Notes: a model not told the origin generated them from the sequence alone. Shown: positions 26,501 to 35,111, counted from the stretch's first letter. The stretch: 64,000 bases of DNA from Coriobacteriia bacterium (GCA_030651765.1 JAUSBY010000015.1:1-64000); one strand, 5' to 3'. A program made the numbers and translations.

Positions 26501-26700
26501 ACGCGATCGTCACTCCGCGCTTCAAGCCGTTCGACATCGACGGCAAGACGGTGCACCAGGTCGGTATGCCGTGGCACTGGGGCTATGGCTCCGGCCACGC
26601 GACCGGCGCGATCGCCAACGACATCACGCCTAACGTGGGCGACGCCAACACGTCGATCCCCGAGTACAAGGCATTCCTCGTCAACGTCGAGAAGGCATAA
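23563..26700 (+). CDS. fdnG: Formate dehydrogenase alpha subunit, selenocysteine-containing, Tat-exported (FdnG type)
   Basis: One 1045-residue selenoprotein read through an in-frame TGA at 24160-24162 (Sec200). Protein sequence is continuous across it (HQARI-U-HSSTVAGLGPSFGRGAMTNH), exactly the active-site context of Sec formate dehydrogenases, and a SECIS hairpin follows the codon. The N-terminus is a twin-arginine signal (VTRRGFLQITGAAF) and ends in AMAAES, so the enzyme faces outside. A [4Fe-4S] site is formed by Cys51, Cys54, Cys58 and Cys86. The rest is the bis-molybdopterin fold with a C-terminal MPT-binding domain. Start ATG has GGGGTGGAG close upstream. It oxidises formate to CO2 and passes electrons to the beta subunit 14 bases downstream. 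Tungsten or molybdenum cannot be distinguished from sequence. Confidence 0.95.
24160..24192 (+). promoter_or_regulatory. Bacterial SECIS element for Sec200 of the formate dehydrogenase
   Basis: The UGA is followed by a hairpin: GG (24174-24175), a bulged U (24176), GGCC (24177-24180), apical GGUCUU, GGCC (24187-24190), CC (24191-24192). The apical GGUCU and the bulged U are the features bound by SelB in the E. coli fdhF element. Spacing from UGA (11 bases to the stem) fits the bacterial SECIS range. Confidence 0.88.
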
Positions 26701-26714
26701 GGAGGGTATGGACC

Positions 26715-27527
26715 ATGGCTGAGTACGCGATTCTCTACGACGCATCGAAGTGCAGTGCATGCAAGGGCTGTCAGGTGCAGTGCAAGCAGTGGAACATGAT
26801 GCCCTCGAGTCTCGGCAAGGACGACAACGAGTTCACGGGCAGCTACCAGAGCATGCCGGATCTCAACGGCGACACGCGCCTGCTCATCGAGTTCCGCGAA
26901 GAGGACAACGCCAGGGGCATAGAGTGGGCGTTCTCGCGCCGTGCTTGCTTCCACTGCAAGGAACCGGCGTGTATGGACGTGTGTCCAGTGGGTGCGATAA
27001 GTCAGCTCCCCGACGGCACCGTCAAGCTCGACAGCACGAAGTGCGTAGGCTGCAAGTACTGCACGGCGGCCTGCCCGTTCGAGATTCCGAAGTACCGTGA
27101 CGCGTTCAACGTCTCCAACAAGTGCACGCTGTGCGATGACCGCACCGCGCAGGGCCGCGAGCCCGCGTGCGTGCAGACGTGTCCCGCCGGTGCGATGGCC
27201 TACGGTCCGCGCGATGAGATGATCGCTGCGGGCAAGGCGCGCATCGACGAGCTCAAGGCCGAGGGCTTCGACAAGGCCGAGCTCTACGGCGAGACCGAGA
27301 TGGGCGGGATGCACTCGCTGTTCGTCGCCAAGTACGGATACGAGACCCACGGACTCGTGCGCGATCCGAAGGCCAAGGACATCACCAGTCTGATGGCGAT
27401 CATGAAGCCGCTCACCGGCATCGGCATCGCCGCGGTCGTGGGCGGGCTCGGCGTGTCGTTCCTGACCGCCATCGGCTACGAGCGTGAGGACATGCCCCGC
27501 GGCGACAAGAAGGAGGGGAAGCAGTAG
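26715..27527 (+). CDS. fdnH: Formate dehydrogenase iron-sulfur beta subunit (FdnH type)
   Basis: 270 residues with four ferredoxin-like [4Fe-4S] cysteine clusters: CSACKGCQVQCKQ near residue 13-23, CFHCKEPACMDVCP, CVGCKYCTAACP, and CTLCDDR with CVQTCP. A C-terminal membrane helix (ITSLMAIMKPLTGIGIAAVV region to ~255) anchors it to the membrane. This is the standard layout of FdnH/FdoH, which wires the exported catalytic subunit to the quinone-reducing cytochrome. ATG preceded by GGAGG at 26701-26705. One-base overlap with the next GTG. Confidence 0.94.
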   Translation: MAEYAILYDASKCSACKGCQVQCKQWNMMPSSLGKDDNEFTGSYQSMPDLNGDTRLLIEFREEDNARGIEWAFSRRACFHCKEPACMDVCPVGAISQLPDGTVKLDSTKCVGCKYCTAACPFEIPKYRDAFNVSNKCTLCDDRTAQGREPACVQTCPAGAMAYGPRDEMIAAGKARIDELKAEGFDKAELYGETEMGGMHSLFVAKYGYETHGLVRDPKAKDITSLMAIMKPLTGIGIAAVVGGLGVSFLTAIGYEREDMPRGDKKEGKQ

Positions 27528-28198
27528 TGACACGCTACATCCAACGCCACAGTCTCATGAAGCGGGTGATCCACGGGATCGTTGCGGTGTCCTGCGCGGT
27601 CCTCATCGTCAGCGGGTTCATCGTGTTCGTGCCGGTGCTCGGCCGCGCGGCCGGTTCCGATGTCGTCCAGGTCCTTCGAATCCTCCATCGGGTCTTCGCC
27701 GTGAGCTTCATCGTCGCGCCGCTGGTCGGGCTCATATTCGCGCCCAAGGGCTTCGTCCACATCATGCAGAACCTGTTCGCCAAGTGGGACGAGGACGACA
27801 AGAAGTTCATGATGCTGTTCCCGAAGTACCTGTTCGCGGCTAAGACCACCCACATGCCCAAGCAGCACGCGGTCAAGTCGGGTCAGCGGCTCGCGGACCT
27901 GGCGCTCATCGCAGCCTCGGTGCTCATCGCGATCACCGGCATCGTGCTCTGGGCGGGGCAGTACGTCACGCCCGAGGTGTTCCGCATCTCGCTGCTCCTG
28001 CACGACGTGGCGTTCGTTCTGATCGCCATCATCATGTGCGCGCACCTGTACCTGGGTGCGGGTATCTTCCAGCCGTACCGTGGTCTGCACCGGCTGATGT
28101 TCGGCAACGGCCGGGTCAGCGAGGCTGAGGCCCGCTACCACTGGGGTCACTGGGCCGAAGAAGAGCTCGCAAGCGGCAAGAACGTCATAGAGGAGTAG
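27527..28198 (+). CDS. fdnI: Formate dehydrogenase cytochrome b subunit (FdnI type)
   Basis: 223-residue integral membrane protein with four predicted helices and histidines in helix positions expected for two b-type hemes (IQRHSLMKRVIHGIVAV, RILHRVFAVSF, LHDVAFVLIAIIMCAHLY). GTG start overlaps the fdnH stop, with GGAGGGG upstream. Predicted to accept electrons from FdnH and reduce menaquinone, forming a redox loop with the outward-facing catalytic subunit. Confidence 0.9.
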   Translation: MTRYIQRHSLMKRVIHGIVAVSCAVLIVSGFIVFVPVLGRAAGSDVVQVLRILHRVFAVSFIVAPLVGLIFAPKGFVHIMQNLFAKWDEDDKKFMMLFPKYLFAAKTTHMPKQHAVKSGQRLADLALIAASVLIAITGIVLWAGQYVTPEVFRISLLLHDVAFVLIAIIMCAHLYLGAGIFQPYRGLHRLMFGNGRVSEAEARYHWGHWAEEELASGKNVIEE

Positions 28199-28241
28199 CG
28201 CTTGGGTCACACTACGGGCGGGGAGCCCTTTGTGTGCCGAC

Positions 28242-28277
28242 GTCGAGGGGCTGGGCCCGGTGGTCCAGCCCCTCGAC
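28242..28277 (+). terminator. Strong intercistronic hairpin after fdnI
   Basis: Perfect 13-bp stem GTCGAGGGGCTGG / CCAGCCCCTCGAC with a ten-base loop. No T run follows, so it may be an attenuator or an mRNA-stabilising stem between the abundant FdnGHI subunits and the accessory gene fdhE rather than a full terminator. Confidence 0.6.
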
Positions 28278-28345
28278 ACGGCGACTCGCACGCACGTACG
28301 ACACATCCAATGCGCCGAGCGCAACGTGAGAAGGAGTGAGCCAGC

Positions 28346-29251
28346 GTGAACATAGACCTCGTGAGCCGAGCGGCCGAGGCGTATCGGGAGGAGGCGACCG
28401 GCCCGGCGGCGGTGCGTCTGGGCTTCCTGCAGGGTCTCTGGGAGATCCAAGCGGCTATCGAGGCCGTCGAGCGACCGCATGCTGCGGCCGACGGTGACGC
28501 CGACAACGACGCGCTGGTAGGCGGTCAGCCGTTGTTTGCTGCATATCCCCCTGAGGTGCCGGTCGCAGAGTTCATCGATGCCGTGTCCCGGATCGCGGAG
28601 TACGTGAGCGACGCCGCCGGTCTGCCCGACGAACACGCTGAGGCCTTGAGGGGCGCCGATCTCACGTCGTCGATCACCGACGAGCAGTTGCGTGCTGCGG
28701 CCCTCAACCCGGAGGCGTTCGTCGCTGCGGTTGCAGACGGGGCTGGTGCCGGCGCCGATGGTCCGCTCACCCCTTCGACGGTCGCGTTCGTGCTCCTCTC
28801 GGCTCTGACGCCGTTTCTCACTGGTCCGGCCGCCGCAGCGCTCAAGGCTGCCGGCGACCACGACTGGCGCGCGTGGGGTCAGGGGCGATGCCCGGTATGC
28901 GGCTCGGGAGCGGCGCTCGGACGCATGGGCGAGAGCACCGCGATCCAGGGTGCGGACCGCGTGCTCTGGTGCGGCCTGTGTCACGCCGAGTGGGGCTACG
29001 AGCGCATCAGGTGCGTGCGGTGCGGAACCCGGAGTCAGGATCGCCTCCGGTACTCACACATAGAAGACGATCCGGCCCACCGGCTCCACCTGTGCGACGA
29101 GTGCCACGGATACACGCGGTTCGTGTTCTTGAACGACCTGCGCAAACCCTTGTCCATGCCGGTCGAGGACGCGGTCAGCGCGAGGCTCGAAGCGGTCGCG
29201 CTCGAGAGCGGCTATACAGCCACCGGGGACGGTGGAGCGGCCCGCTGCTGA
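28346..29251 (+). CDS. fdhE: FdhE-type formate dehydrogenase accessory protein
   Basis: 301-residue cytoplasmic protein. The N-terminal ~170 residues are helical; the C-terminal half has four CxxC pairs (CPVC, CGLC, CVRC, CDEC) forming two rubredoxin-like iron sites, characteristic of FdhE. FdhE binds the formate dehydrogenase alpha subunit and checks its maturation before Tat export. The location directly after fdnGHI supports this. The ATG has GAAGGAGTGAG about eight bases upstream. The sulfurtransferase FdhD, normally needed as well, is not in the window. Confidence 0.9.
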   Translation: MNIDLVSRAAEAYREEATGPAAVRLGFLQGLWEIQAAIEAVERPHAAADGDADNDALVGGQPLFAAYPPEVPVAEFIDAVSRIAEYVSDAAGLPDEHAEALRGADLTSSITDEQLRAAALNPEAFVAAVADGAGAGADGPLTPSTVAFVLLSALTPFLTGPAAAALKAAGDHDWRAWGQGRCPVCGSGAALGRMGESTAIQGADRVLWCGLCHAEWGYERIRCVRCGTRSQDRLRYSHIEDDPAHRLHLCDECHGYTRFVFLNDLRKPLSMPVEDAVSARLEAVALESGYTATGDGGAARC

Positions 29252-29263
29252 AGCCCGTGGCGA

Positions 29264-29419
29264 TCAGTGATTGAAAGAGAAGCGTCCCGCGTGACCTTCG
29301 TGAGCGGTGCGCGTCGACTCGGCGATAGCGTTTGAGATGCCGACCACCACAGTGAAGAGTCCTCCGGCGACTATGATCCCCAGAATCCCCACGCCCAGGA
29401 TCATCGCGATGGTCTTCAT
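29264..29419 (-). CDS. Small single-helix membrane protein
   Basis: 51-residue protein starting MKTIAMILGVG with one glycine/isoleucine-rich membrane helix (residues ~3-30) and a short histidine-containing polar tail (TAHEGHAGRFSFNH). ATG at 29419 has GGGAGG four bases upstream; longer frames start before that site. No family recognised. It is convergent with fdhE, ending 12 bases from it. Confidence 0.5.
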   Translation of the reverse strand: MKTIAMILGVGILGIIVAGGLFTVVVGISNAIAESTRTAHEGHAGRFSFNH

Positions 29420-29807
29420 GGAGCCTCCCATCATCGGGCGCCGCAGCGCGTCCGGCACGTTACGCCGTACTTGATGTATGCGCAGACTCGTTAACTGCAT
29501 AACGCAAGCTTAAGCACTTCCTGGCCGATGGATACAGGGAACCGCATCGCCAACAAGTGTGCCTGTCGGCGGGACGGCGGATCGGAGCGTCCCTGCATCG
29601 TCGGCCGCTCCGTTTCCTCCGTCTCGGCGCGGCAGTCCGCCCCCCGTTTCGTGTCGTCTTTGCGGCGGCATCGGCGACCTTATTGCATCATCGCCCGCAA
29701 GTGAATTCGTTCACTCTGCATACGCTATGGATTCTGAAGTGAAATCTGCGTTAGAATGCCCTACCAATCAGATAGCGACCGCTATCGCGTATGTAAGGGG
29801 GTTGGGC
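29420..29807 (+). promoter_or_regulatory. Regulatory region upstream of livK, with a Crp/Fnr-type palindrome
   Basis: 388 bases without a gene. AGTGA-N6-TCACT (29700-29715) is a perfect inverted repeat matching the half-site spacing of Crp/Fnr-superfamily regulators. TTAGAAT (29751-29757) is a plausible -10 with no strong -35, as expected for an activator-dependent promoter; the palindrome centre would lie near -56. The rest shows AT-rich patches (29490-29530) but nothing more that I can assign. Confidence 0.45.
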
Positions 29808-31025
29808 ATGGTGCACGAGAGGACACGCACGTTCCTCGCACTGAGCCTCGTCATCGTTCTTGCTCTCGGCATGTTCGGTGTCACCGGCTGTGCCGCCGAG
29901 ACTGATGGCGAGACAGACGACGGGGAGACCACCGGCGAAGTCGAGGTCATCAAGGTCGGCGTTCAGACGGCGCTCACGGGCCCGCTGCCGGACTACGGTG
30001 CCGCGGCCAAGAACGGTATCGAGCTCGCCGTCGAGGACTTCGGCACGTTCGAGATGGACGGCACGACCTACCAGGTCGAGCTCGTCGTTCTTGACGACAA
30101 GGCCGAGCCGGCCGAGTCTGCGGTTGTTGCCCAGACGATGGTCGACGAGGGTGTCGTCGGCGTTATCGGCAGCCTCACCACGGGCGCCACGCTCTCCGCG
30201 ATCCCGATCTATGCCGAGAACCGTATTCCGCAGATCAGCGGCTCGGTGACCGGGCCGGCGGCCAATGCCGACGGCGTGGACACGTTCTACCGCACCTGCT
30301 GGAACGATGCGGTGCAGGGCGAGGCTCTCGCCGTTTGGGCCATGGAGCTGGGCGCCAAGAAGGTCGTCCTCATGGACGACAATGGCGCGTACGCTGTCGG
30401 TCTTGCTGACGTTGCGGAAGACACCCTGAAGGCCGAGGGTGTCGAGACGCTGCGCCAGAACTGCCAGTCCGGCGACAAGGACTTCTCGGCCCAGGTGGCC
30501 AACGTCAAGGAGTTCGGTCCTGACGCCATCATCTTCACGGGTTATCACCCCGAGGCCGGCCTCATGCGCAAGCAGATGGTCGAAGCTGGTCTTGGCGATG
30601 TCATCTTCATGGGTGGCGACGGCATCAAGTCCGCCGAGCTCGTTGCTCAGACCGGTGGCGACGCCAACGCCGAGGGCATCTACGCGACCTTCGGTGGCTT
30701 CCCCGAGGAGCAGCAGCCCGGCTACGCGGCCTTCTCTGCGAAGTATGAAGAGGCCTACGGCGAGGCTGTGGGTCCGTACGCCCAGAACAACTACGACGCG
30801 TTCGGCGCCCTGATCGCAGCCATCAAGCAGGCTGGCTCGCTTGATACCGAGGCGATCATCGAAGCGCTGCAGACGGTCGAGTACGAGGGCGTTACCGGCA
30901 CGTTCAGCTTTGCCACCGCCGCTGACGGGCCCGTTGCCCGCGGCGACGTCGTGGTTGCCGGTCTCACGCCCGCCAACGTGCCGCGGTACGTTGTCGAGGG
31001 CGGGGAGTTCGTCTCCGTTAAGTAA
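29808..31025 (+). CDS. livK: Branched-chain amino-acid type ABC substrate-binding lipoprotein
   Basis: 405 residues. Lipoprotein signal (LALSLVIVLALGMFGVTGC), then an acidic Thr/Glu/Asp linker and a type 1 periplasmic-binding fold of the LivK/LivJ family (KVGVQTALTGPLPDYGAAAK at ~45-64; VVGVIGSLTTGATLSAIPI; IIFTGYHPEAGLMRKQM). ATG at 29808 has TAAGGGGG seven bases before it; upstream frame is unrelated. Codon use is strongly biased to C-ending and few rare codons, consistent with high expression. Ligand could be Leu/Ile/Val or another amino acid; in an ornithine fermenter it could also be an amino acid fed to that pathway (inference). Confidence 0.9.
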   Translation: MVHERTRTFLALSLVIVLALGMFGVTGCAAETDGETDDGETTGEVEVIKVGVQTALTGPLPDYGAAAKNGIELAVEDFGTFEMDGTTYQVELVVLDDKAEPAESAVVAQTMVDEGVVGVIGSLTTGATLSAIPIYAENRIPQISGSVTGPAANADGVDTFYRTCWNDAVQGEALAVWAMELGAKKVVLMDDNGAYAVGLADVAEDTLKAEGVETLRQNCQSGDKDFSAQVANVKEFGPDAIIFTGYHPEAGLMRKQMVEAGLGDVIFMGGDGIKSAELVAQTGGDANAEGIYATFGGFPEEQQPGYAAFSAKYEEAYGEAVGPYAQNNYDAFGALIAAIKQAGSLDTEAIIEALQTVEYEGVTGTFSFATAADGPVARGDVVVAGLTPANVPRYVVEGGEFVSVK

Positions 31026-31057
31026 GCCGTACCTGGTTCGCGTGTACTGAGTTGTAT

Positions 31058-31091
31058 CGGGGGGCGCAGGAGATGTATCCTGCGCCCCCCG
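31058..31091 (+). terminator. Intercistronic hairpin between livK and livH
   Basis: Perfect 14-bp stem CGGGGGGCGCAGGA / TCCTGCGCCCCCCG with a six-base loop (31072-31077), starting 33 bases after the livK stop. No T run follows. Probably a partial terminator or stabiliser that keeps binding-protein mRNA more abundant than that of the membrane components. Confidence 0.65.
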
Positions 31092-31176
31092 CGTGCGTCA
31101 CGGCGGAAGATAGTGCAGAATGCTCGGGAGCATCTGCGCGCCGCCCGTAGGTCCGAATATCGGCGAGGAGCCACAG

Positions 31177-32397
31177 GTGAGTCTGGATCACATAGTCAGC
31201 GTCACGATCGGCGGCCTGACCGTGGGTATGATCTATGCGCTTATCGCGCTGGGTTACACCATGGTCTACGGTGTGCTCAAGTTCATCAACTTCGCGCATG
31301 GCGAGGTCTTCACGATCGGCGGGTATGTGGCGGCCTTCACGCTGCTCACGCTCGGCGTGAACGACGGGATGTCGGCGATCGCGGTGGCGGGATGCCTCCT
31401 GGCCGCAGTTGTGGCGTCAGTACTCGTGCCTATGGCCATCGGTTTCCTGGTGGAACGCATCGCCTATCGACCGCTGCGGGGCCGCGCGCGCATCATCCCG
31501 CTGCTCTCGGCCATCGGTGTGTCCATCGTGATGCAGCAGTCGATCATTCTCGTCTTCGGCTCCAAGCCCGTCACGATCCCGACGCTCGCTTTGAGCTCTG
31601 CGTCGATCGTCGTGGGTGGCATCCGCATCCGCGTCCTCGCACTCGTCATCATCGTCGTCTCGGCCGTGTTGATGGCCGGCCTCACATACCTGGTCAAGTC
31701 GACGCGCATCGGCAAGGCCATGCGAGCCACGTCGCAGGACATGGAAGCTGCCGAGATGATGGGCATCGACACGAACAAGACGATCGCCTTCACCTTCATC
31801 GTCGGCTCGGCGCTTGCCGGCATCGGCGGGTTCCTCGTCATCATGTACTACGGTTCGCTGAAGTTCGACGCGGGCTTCCTCTACGGCCTCAAGGCGTTCA
31901 CCGCCGCCGTGCTCGGCGGCATCGGTAACATCCCCGGCGCCGTCGTCGGCGCCCTCGTCCTCGGCATGACCGAGACGTACGGCGTGAGCGTGGACCTCGG
32001 CTTCCTGGCGTGGTTCGTGGTCGCTGGTCTCGTCCTCGGCCTGTACGTGCAGATGGTGCGTATTCCGCGGCGTCGGCTGCAGCACATCGCCGAGGACCGG
32101 CGCACGCCCGAGTACGAGCGCAGCCTGCTGAACGTGTACCGCCTCACCCCGTATCACGGCGTGAAGACACTGCTCGCGGAGCGCACCGACGCGCTCCTGT
32201 CGGTCTCGGCGGAACACGCCGTCCGACTGATGGCGGGCAACGTCTTCCTGGCCGTGGTCGCTGCGGTGATGTTCGTCAATGCCAACGTGCGCATCGACAC
32301 GCGCTGGCAGCCCGTCATCGCGTTCGTCGTGCTGATGGTGATACTGATGTTCCGGCCGTCGGGTATCCTCGGCGAAGCCATCACGGAGAAGGTGTAG
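31177..32397 (+). CDS. livH: Branched-chain amino-acid ABC transporter permease LivH, with C-terminal insertion
   Basis: 406 residues, about 100 more than a usual LivH (~300). The first ~285 residues follow the family closely (GGLTVGMIYALIALGYTMVY; KFINFAHGEVFTIGGYVAA; AFTAAVLGGIGNIPGAVVGA coupling loop). An extra segment then adds one membrane helix (AWFVVAGLVLGLYVQMV), a basic cytoplasmic stretch of ~60 residues (RIPRRRLQHIAEDRRTPEYE...) and another helix (NVFLAVVAAVMFVNA). The chain rejoins the normal end VILMFRPSGILGEA. GTG 31177 has GAGGAG seven bases upstream. The insertion is in frame, with no sign of damage. Confidence 0.9.
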   Translation: MSLDHIVSVTIGGLTVGMIYALIALGYTMVYGVLKFINFAHGEVFTIGGYVAAFTLLTLGVNDGMSAIAVAGCLLAAVVASVLVPMAIGFLVERIAYRPLRGRARIIPLLSAIGVSIVMQQSIILVFGSKPVTIPTLALSSASIVVGGIRIRVLALVIIVVSAVLMAGLTYLVKSTRIGKAMRATSQDMEAAEMMGIDTNKTIAFTFIVGSALAGIGGFLVIMYYGSLKFDAGFLYGLKAFTAAVLGGIGNIPGAVVGALVLGMTETYGVSVDLGFLAWFVVAGLVLGLYVQMVRIPRRRLQHIAEDRRTPEYERSLLNVYRLTPYHGVKTLLAERTDALLSVSAEHAVRLMAGNVFLAVVAAVMFVNANVRIDTRWQPVIAFVVLMVILMFRPSGILGEAITEKV

Positions 32398-32400
32398 CCG

Positions 32401-33543
32401 ATGAGACTTTCCGAGGTCACAGAGCGCGTGAGCGGCGCTGCCGCCCGGGTGCCGCGCAGCGTGTACGCAGTGGGTGGACTCGTCATCGCGATAATCTTCC
32501 CGCTGCTGAACATGGCGGGCTGGGTCGAGACCGCGTGGCTTCGCGTCGGCGTGATCTCGCTGCTGTTCGTCATGCTTTCGCTCGGTCTCAACATCGTCAT
32601 GGGCGAGACCGGTCTGCTCAATCTGGGTTACATCGCCTTCTTCGCGTTCGGTGCGTACACCACGGCGCTGCTCTCGTCACCTAAGTTCGAGCTGCGGTGG
32701 CCGTTCCTGGTGGTGGTGGTGCTCAGTGCGCTCATCGCGATGGTGGCAGGCTTCGTCATCGGCCTGCCCACGCTTCGGCTCCGCGGCGACTACCTCGCGA
32801 TCGTCACGCTCGCCTTCGGCGAGATCGTGCGTCTCACGATCACCAACCTGCAGGACTTCACGAACGGCCCCAACGGCATCACCGGCATCTATTCGCCGCG
32901 GCTGGTGGGCGAGGGTGCGCTGGAGTCACTCGGCTCGACAGGTCCTGCGGCGTGGCTCGTCATCGACAAACCCGTGGAGTACTACTATCTGGTGCTCGCC
33001 TGCGTGGCCGTGACGGCGGTCCTGATCTCCAATCTGAAGAACTCGCGCATCGGCCGGGCGTGGAACGCGCTTCGCGAGGACGAACTCGCCGCAGTCTCGG
33101 CAGGCATCACCGCGTCGCGTGCGAAGCTGCTCTCGGTGGTGCTCTCGGCGGGTATCGCGGGCTTTGCGGGCTCGCTGTTCGCCTACTACTCCAACGTCAT
33201 CAGTCCCGAGTCGTTCCTGTTCATGCAGTCGGTCATCGTCGTGTGTATGGTCGTGCTCGGCGGCATGGGCTCGATCCCGGGCGTCATCCTCGGCGCCATC
33301 GTGCTGCAGGCGCTGCCGCAGGTCATCAGGCAGGCGGCGGGCGCTGCGCGCAGTGAGTTCGAGGTCTACAGGATGCTCATCTTCGGCATCATCATCGTCG
33401 TGATGGTGATCTTCCGGCCGGAGGGCCTGCTCCCCGACACGTTGTGGCGCCGTGAGGCGCACGAGGTCGACCCGCGCGAGCAGGAGAAGACCCGTCAGAG
33501 CCTCTTCGATCTCGAAGAGGGCGAGAAGGACCTGGAGGTGTAG
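32401..33543 (+). CDS. livM: Branched-chain amino-acid ABC transporter permease LivM
   Basis: 380-residue permease with about ten membrane helices. Family motifs are GLNIVMGETGLLNLGYIAFF (residues ~61-80), the GLPTLRLRGDYLAIVTLAFG region, and the GGMGSIPGVILGAI coupling loop. The C-terminal charged tail (EVDPREQEKTRQSLFDLEEG) extends into the cytoplasm. It starts three bases after livH and ends two bases before livG, so it is tightly coupled. It pairs with LivH to form the transmembrane channel. Confidence 0.94.
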   Translation: MRLSEVTERVSGAAARVPRSVYAVGGLVIAIIFPLLNMAGWVETAWLRVGVISLLFVMLSLGLNIVMGETGLLNLGYIAFFAFGAYTTALLSSPKFELRWPFLVVVVLSALIAMVAGFVIGLPTLRLRGDYLAIVTLAFGEIVRLTITNLQDFTNGPNGITGIYSPRLVGEGALESLGSTGPAAWLVIDKPVEYYYLVLACVAVTAVLISNLKNSRIGRAWNALREDELAAVSAGITASRAKLLSVVLSAGIAGFAGSLFAYYSNVISPESFLFMQSVIVVCMVVLGGMGSIPGVILGAIVLQALPQVIRQAAGAARSEFEVYRMLIFGIIIVVMVIFRPEGLLPDTLWRREAHEVDPREQEKTRQSLFDLEEGEKDLEV

Positions 33544-33545
33544 CC

Positions 33546-34334
33546 GTGGGCACGATTCTCGAGTTGCAGGGCGTGTCCATGAGTTTCGGCGGCCTGAAGG
33601 CCGTGGACAGCCTGTCCTTTGACGTGCGAGAGAACGAGATCGTCTCGATCATCGGACCGAACGGCTCCGGCAAGACGACCACGTTCAACGTGATCAGCGG
33701 TCTGTACGAGCCGGACTCGGGCGATATCCTCCTCAAGGGCGAGAGTGTCGCCGGTCTGCGCCCCGACCAGGTCCACGACAAGGGCATCTCGCGCACGTTC
33801 CAGAGCCTCCGGCTGTTCTCGAACATGAGCGTGCTCGACAACGTGCTCGTCGGCATGCACTCGGTCACCGACGCGGGACTCATCGCCTCGATGCTGCGTC
33901 TGCCGAAGGTGCGTCGCGAGGAAGCCGCGATGCGCGTGAAGGCACGCGAGATCCTCGAGATGTTCCCCGGCCGGTTCTCCGGCCCGCGCCAGCAGCAGCC
34001 GGCGTTCTCGCTGTCGTATGCCAACCGGCGCCGGCTCGAGATCGCACGGGCGCTCGCGTCCGAACCCGCGCTGCTCCTGCTCGACGAGCCGGTGGCCGGC
34101 ATGAACCCGATGGAGTCCCGCGAGGTGATGGAGCAGATCAAGGTGCTCCGGGACAAGGGGTACACGATCCTCATGATCGAGCACGATATGCATGTGGTCG
34201 AAGGGGTGTCCGACCGCGTTATCGCGATGGACCACGGCGTGAAGATCGCCGAAGGCACGTATACCGAAGTCGCCAACGATCCGCAGGTTGTGGAGGCCTA
34301 CCTTGGCAAGCGAGCAGCAGAAGCCACTGCTTGA
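33546..34334 (+). CDS. livG: Branched-chain amino-acid ABC transporter ATPase LivG
   Basis: 262-residue ATPase: Walker A GPNGSGKTT, signature region LSYANRRRLEIARAL, Walker B LLLLDEPVAGMNP and H-loop IEHDMHVVEG. In most LivG proteins the signature reads LSYGQQRRLE; here G and Q are replaced (LSYANRR), which may alter the ATP sandwich but is still within the family's variation. GTG start follows livM with GGAGGTG at the junction. The 3' end overlaps the start of livF. Confidence 0.93.
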   Translation: MGTILELQGVSMSFGGLKAVDSLSFDVRENEIVSIIGPNGSGKTTTFNVISGLYEPDSGDILLKGESVAGLRPDQVHDKGISRTFQSLRLFSNMSVLDNVLVGMHSVTDAGLIASMLRLPKVRREEAAMRVKAREILEMFPGRFSGPRQQQPAFSLSYANRRRLEIARALASEPALLLLDEPVAGMNPMESREVMEQIKVLRDKGYTILMIEHDMHVVEGVSDRVIAMDHGVKIAEGTYTEVANDPQVVEAYLGKRAAEATA

Positions 34335-35031
34335 GTTCCGGAGCGTCGAGACGTACTACGGGCGCATCCAGATCCTCAAGGGAGTCAACTACCAGGTCCA
34401 CCCTGGCGAGATCGTCTGCCTGCTGGGCGGCAACGCATCCGGCAAGTCGACGACGATGAAGACCATCCTCGGCATCGTGAAGCCGGCCAAGGGCACGGTG
34501 CTGTGGGAAGGTGAGGTCATCAACAACCTGCGCACAGCCGAGCGCATCAAGCGCGGCGTTGCCACCGTCCCGGAGAACCGCCGGCTCTTCCCGCACCTGA
34601 CGGTGCTCGAGAACCTCGAGATGGGCGCATACACGCGCACCGACTCGGCCGAGATCGCCGCCGACCTCGAGCGCGTCTACGAGTTCTTCCCGAAGTTGGC
34701 CGAGCGCCGGAAGCAGCGTGCGGGCACGCTCTCCGGTGGCGAGCAGCAGATGGTGGCGTTCGGCCGCGCGCTCATGAGTCGTCCGAAGCTCATCTGCATG
34801 GACGAGCCGTCGATGGGGCTTTCGCCGGCGCTCGTGGACCAGAACTTCGACCTCATCCAGCAAGTGAACGAGCAGGGCGTCGCCGTGTTCGTCGTGGAAC
34901 AGAACGCCACCGCTGCTCTCTCGATCGCCGACCGCGGCTACGTGTTGCAGGGCGGGCGCGTCGTCATCGAGGGCACCGCCGCCGAGCTGCTCGACAATCC
35001 CGAGCTGAAGCGGGCGTATCTGGGCGGGTAG
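34303..35031 (+). CDS. livF: Branched-chain amino-acid ABC transporter ATPase LivF
   Basis: 242-residue ATPase with Walker A GGNASGKST, signature LSGGEQQ, Walker B LICMDEPSMGLSP and the H-loop position occupied by Glu-Gln (VVEQNA), which is normal for LivF. The TTG at 34303 is chosen because GTGGAGG lies six bases upstream; an in-frame TTG at 34288 precedes that site. It overlaps the livG 3' end by 32 bases. Forms the heterodimeric engine with LivG. Confidence 0.92.
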   Translation: MASEQQKPLLEFRSVETYYGRIQILKGVNYQVHPGEIVCLLGGNASGKSTTMKTILGIVKPAKGTVLWEGEVINNLRTAERIKRGVATVPENRRLFPHLTVLENLEMGAYTRTDSAEIAADLERVYEFFPKLAERRKQRAGTLSGGEQQMVAFGRALMSRPKLICMDEPSMGLSPALVDQNFDLIQQVNEQGVAVFVVEQNATAALSIADRGYVLQGGRVVIEGTAAELLDNPELKRAYLGG

Positions 35032-35105
35032 CGAACGAGCGCTGCCGCGGCTCTTCAGGCTGGCCGCTCCCTGACCGATACTCATGAGTGACGCACCTGG
35101 TGCGT

Positions 35106-35111
35106 TATGCT
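35106..35111 (+). promoter_or_regulatory. Probable -10 element for the nine-heme cytochrome gene
   Basis: TATGCT, 55 bases upstream of the ATG; the same hexamer occurs at the proposed -10 of oraS and of the sensor kinase. No good -35 is visible. Confidence 0.3.

Noticed and set aside
24610-26760. Minus-strand frame of ~716 codons opposite fdnG
   Set aside because: Same artefact of third-position GC; no family similarity and no start signal.
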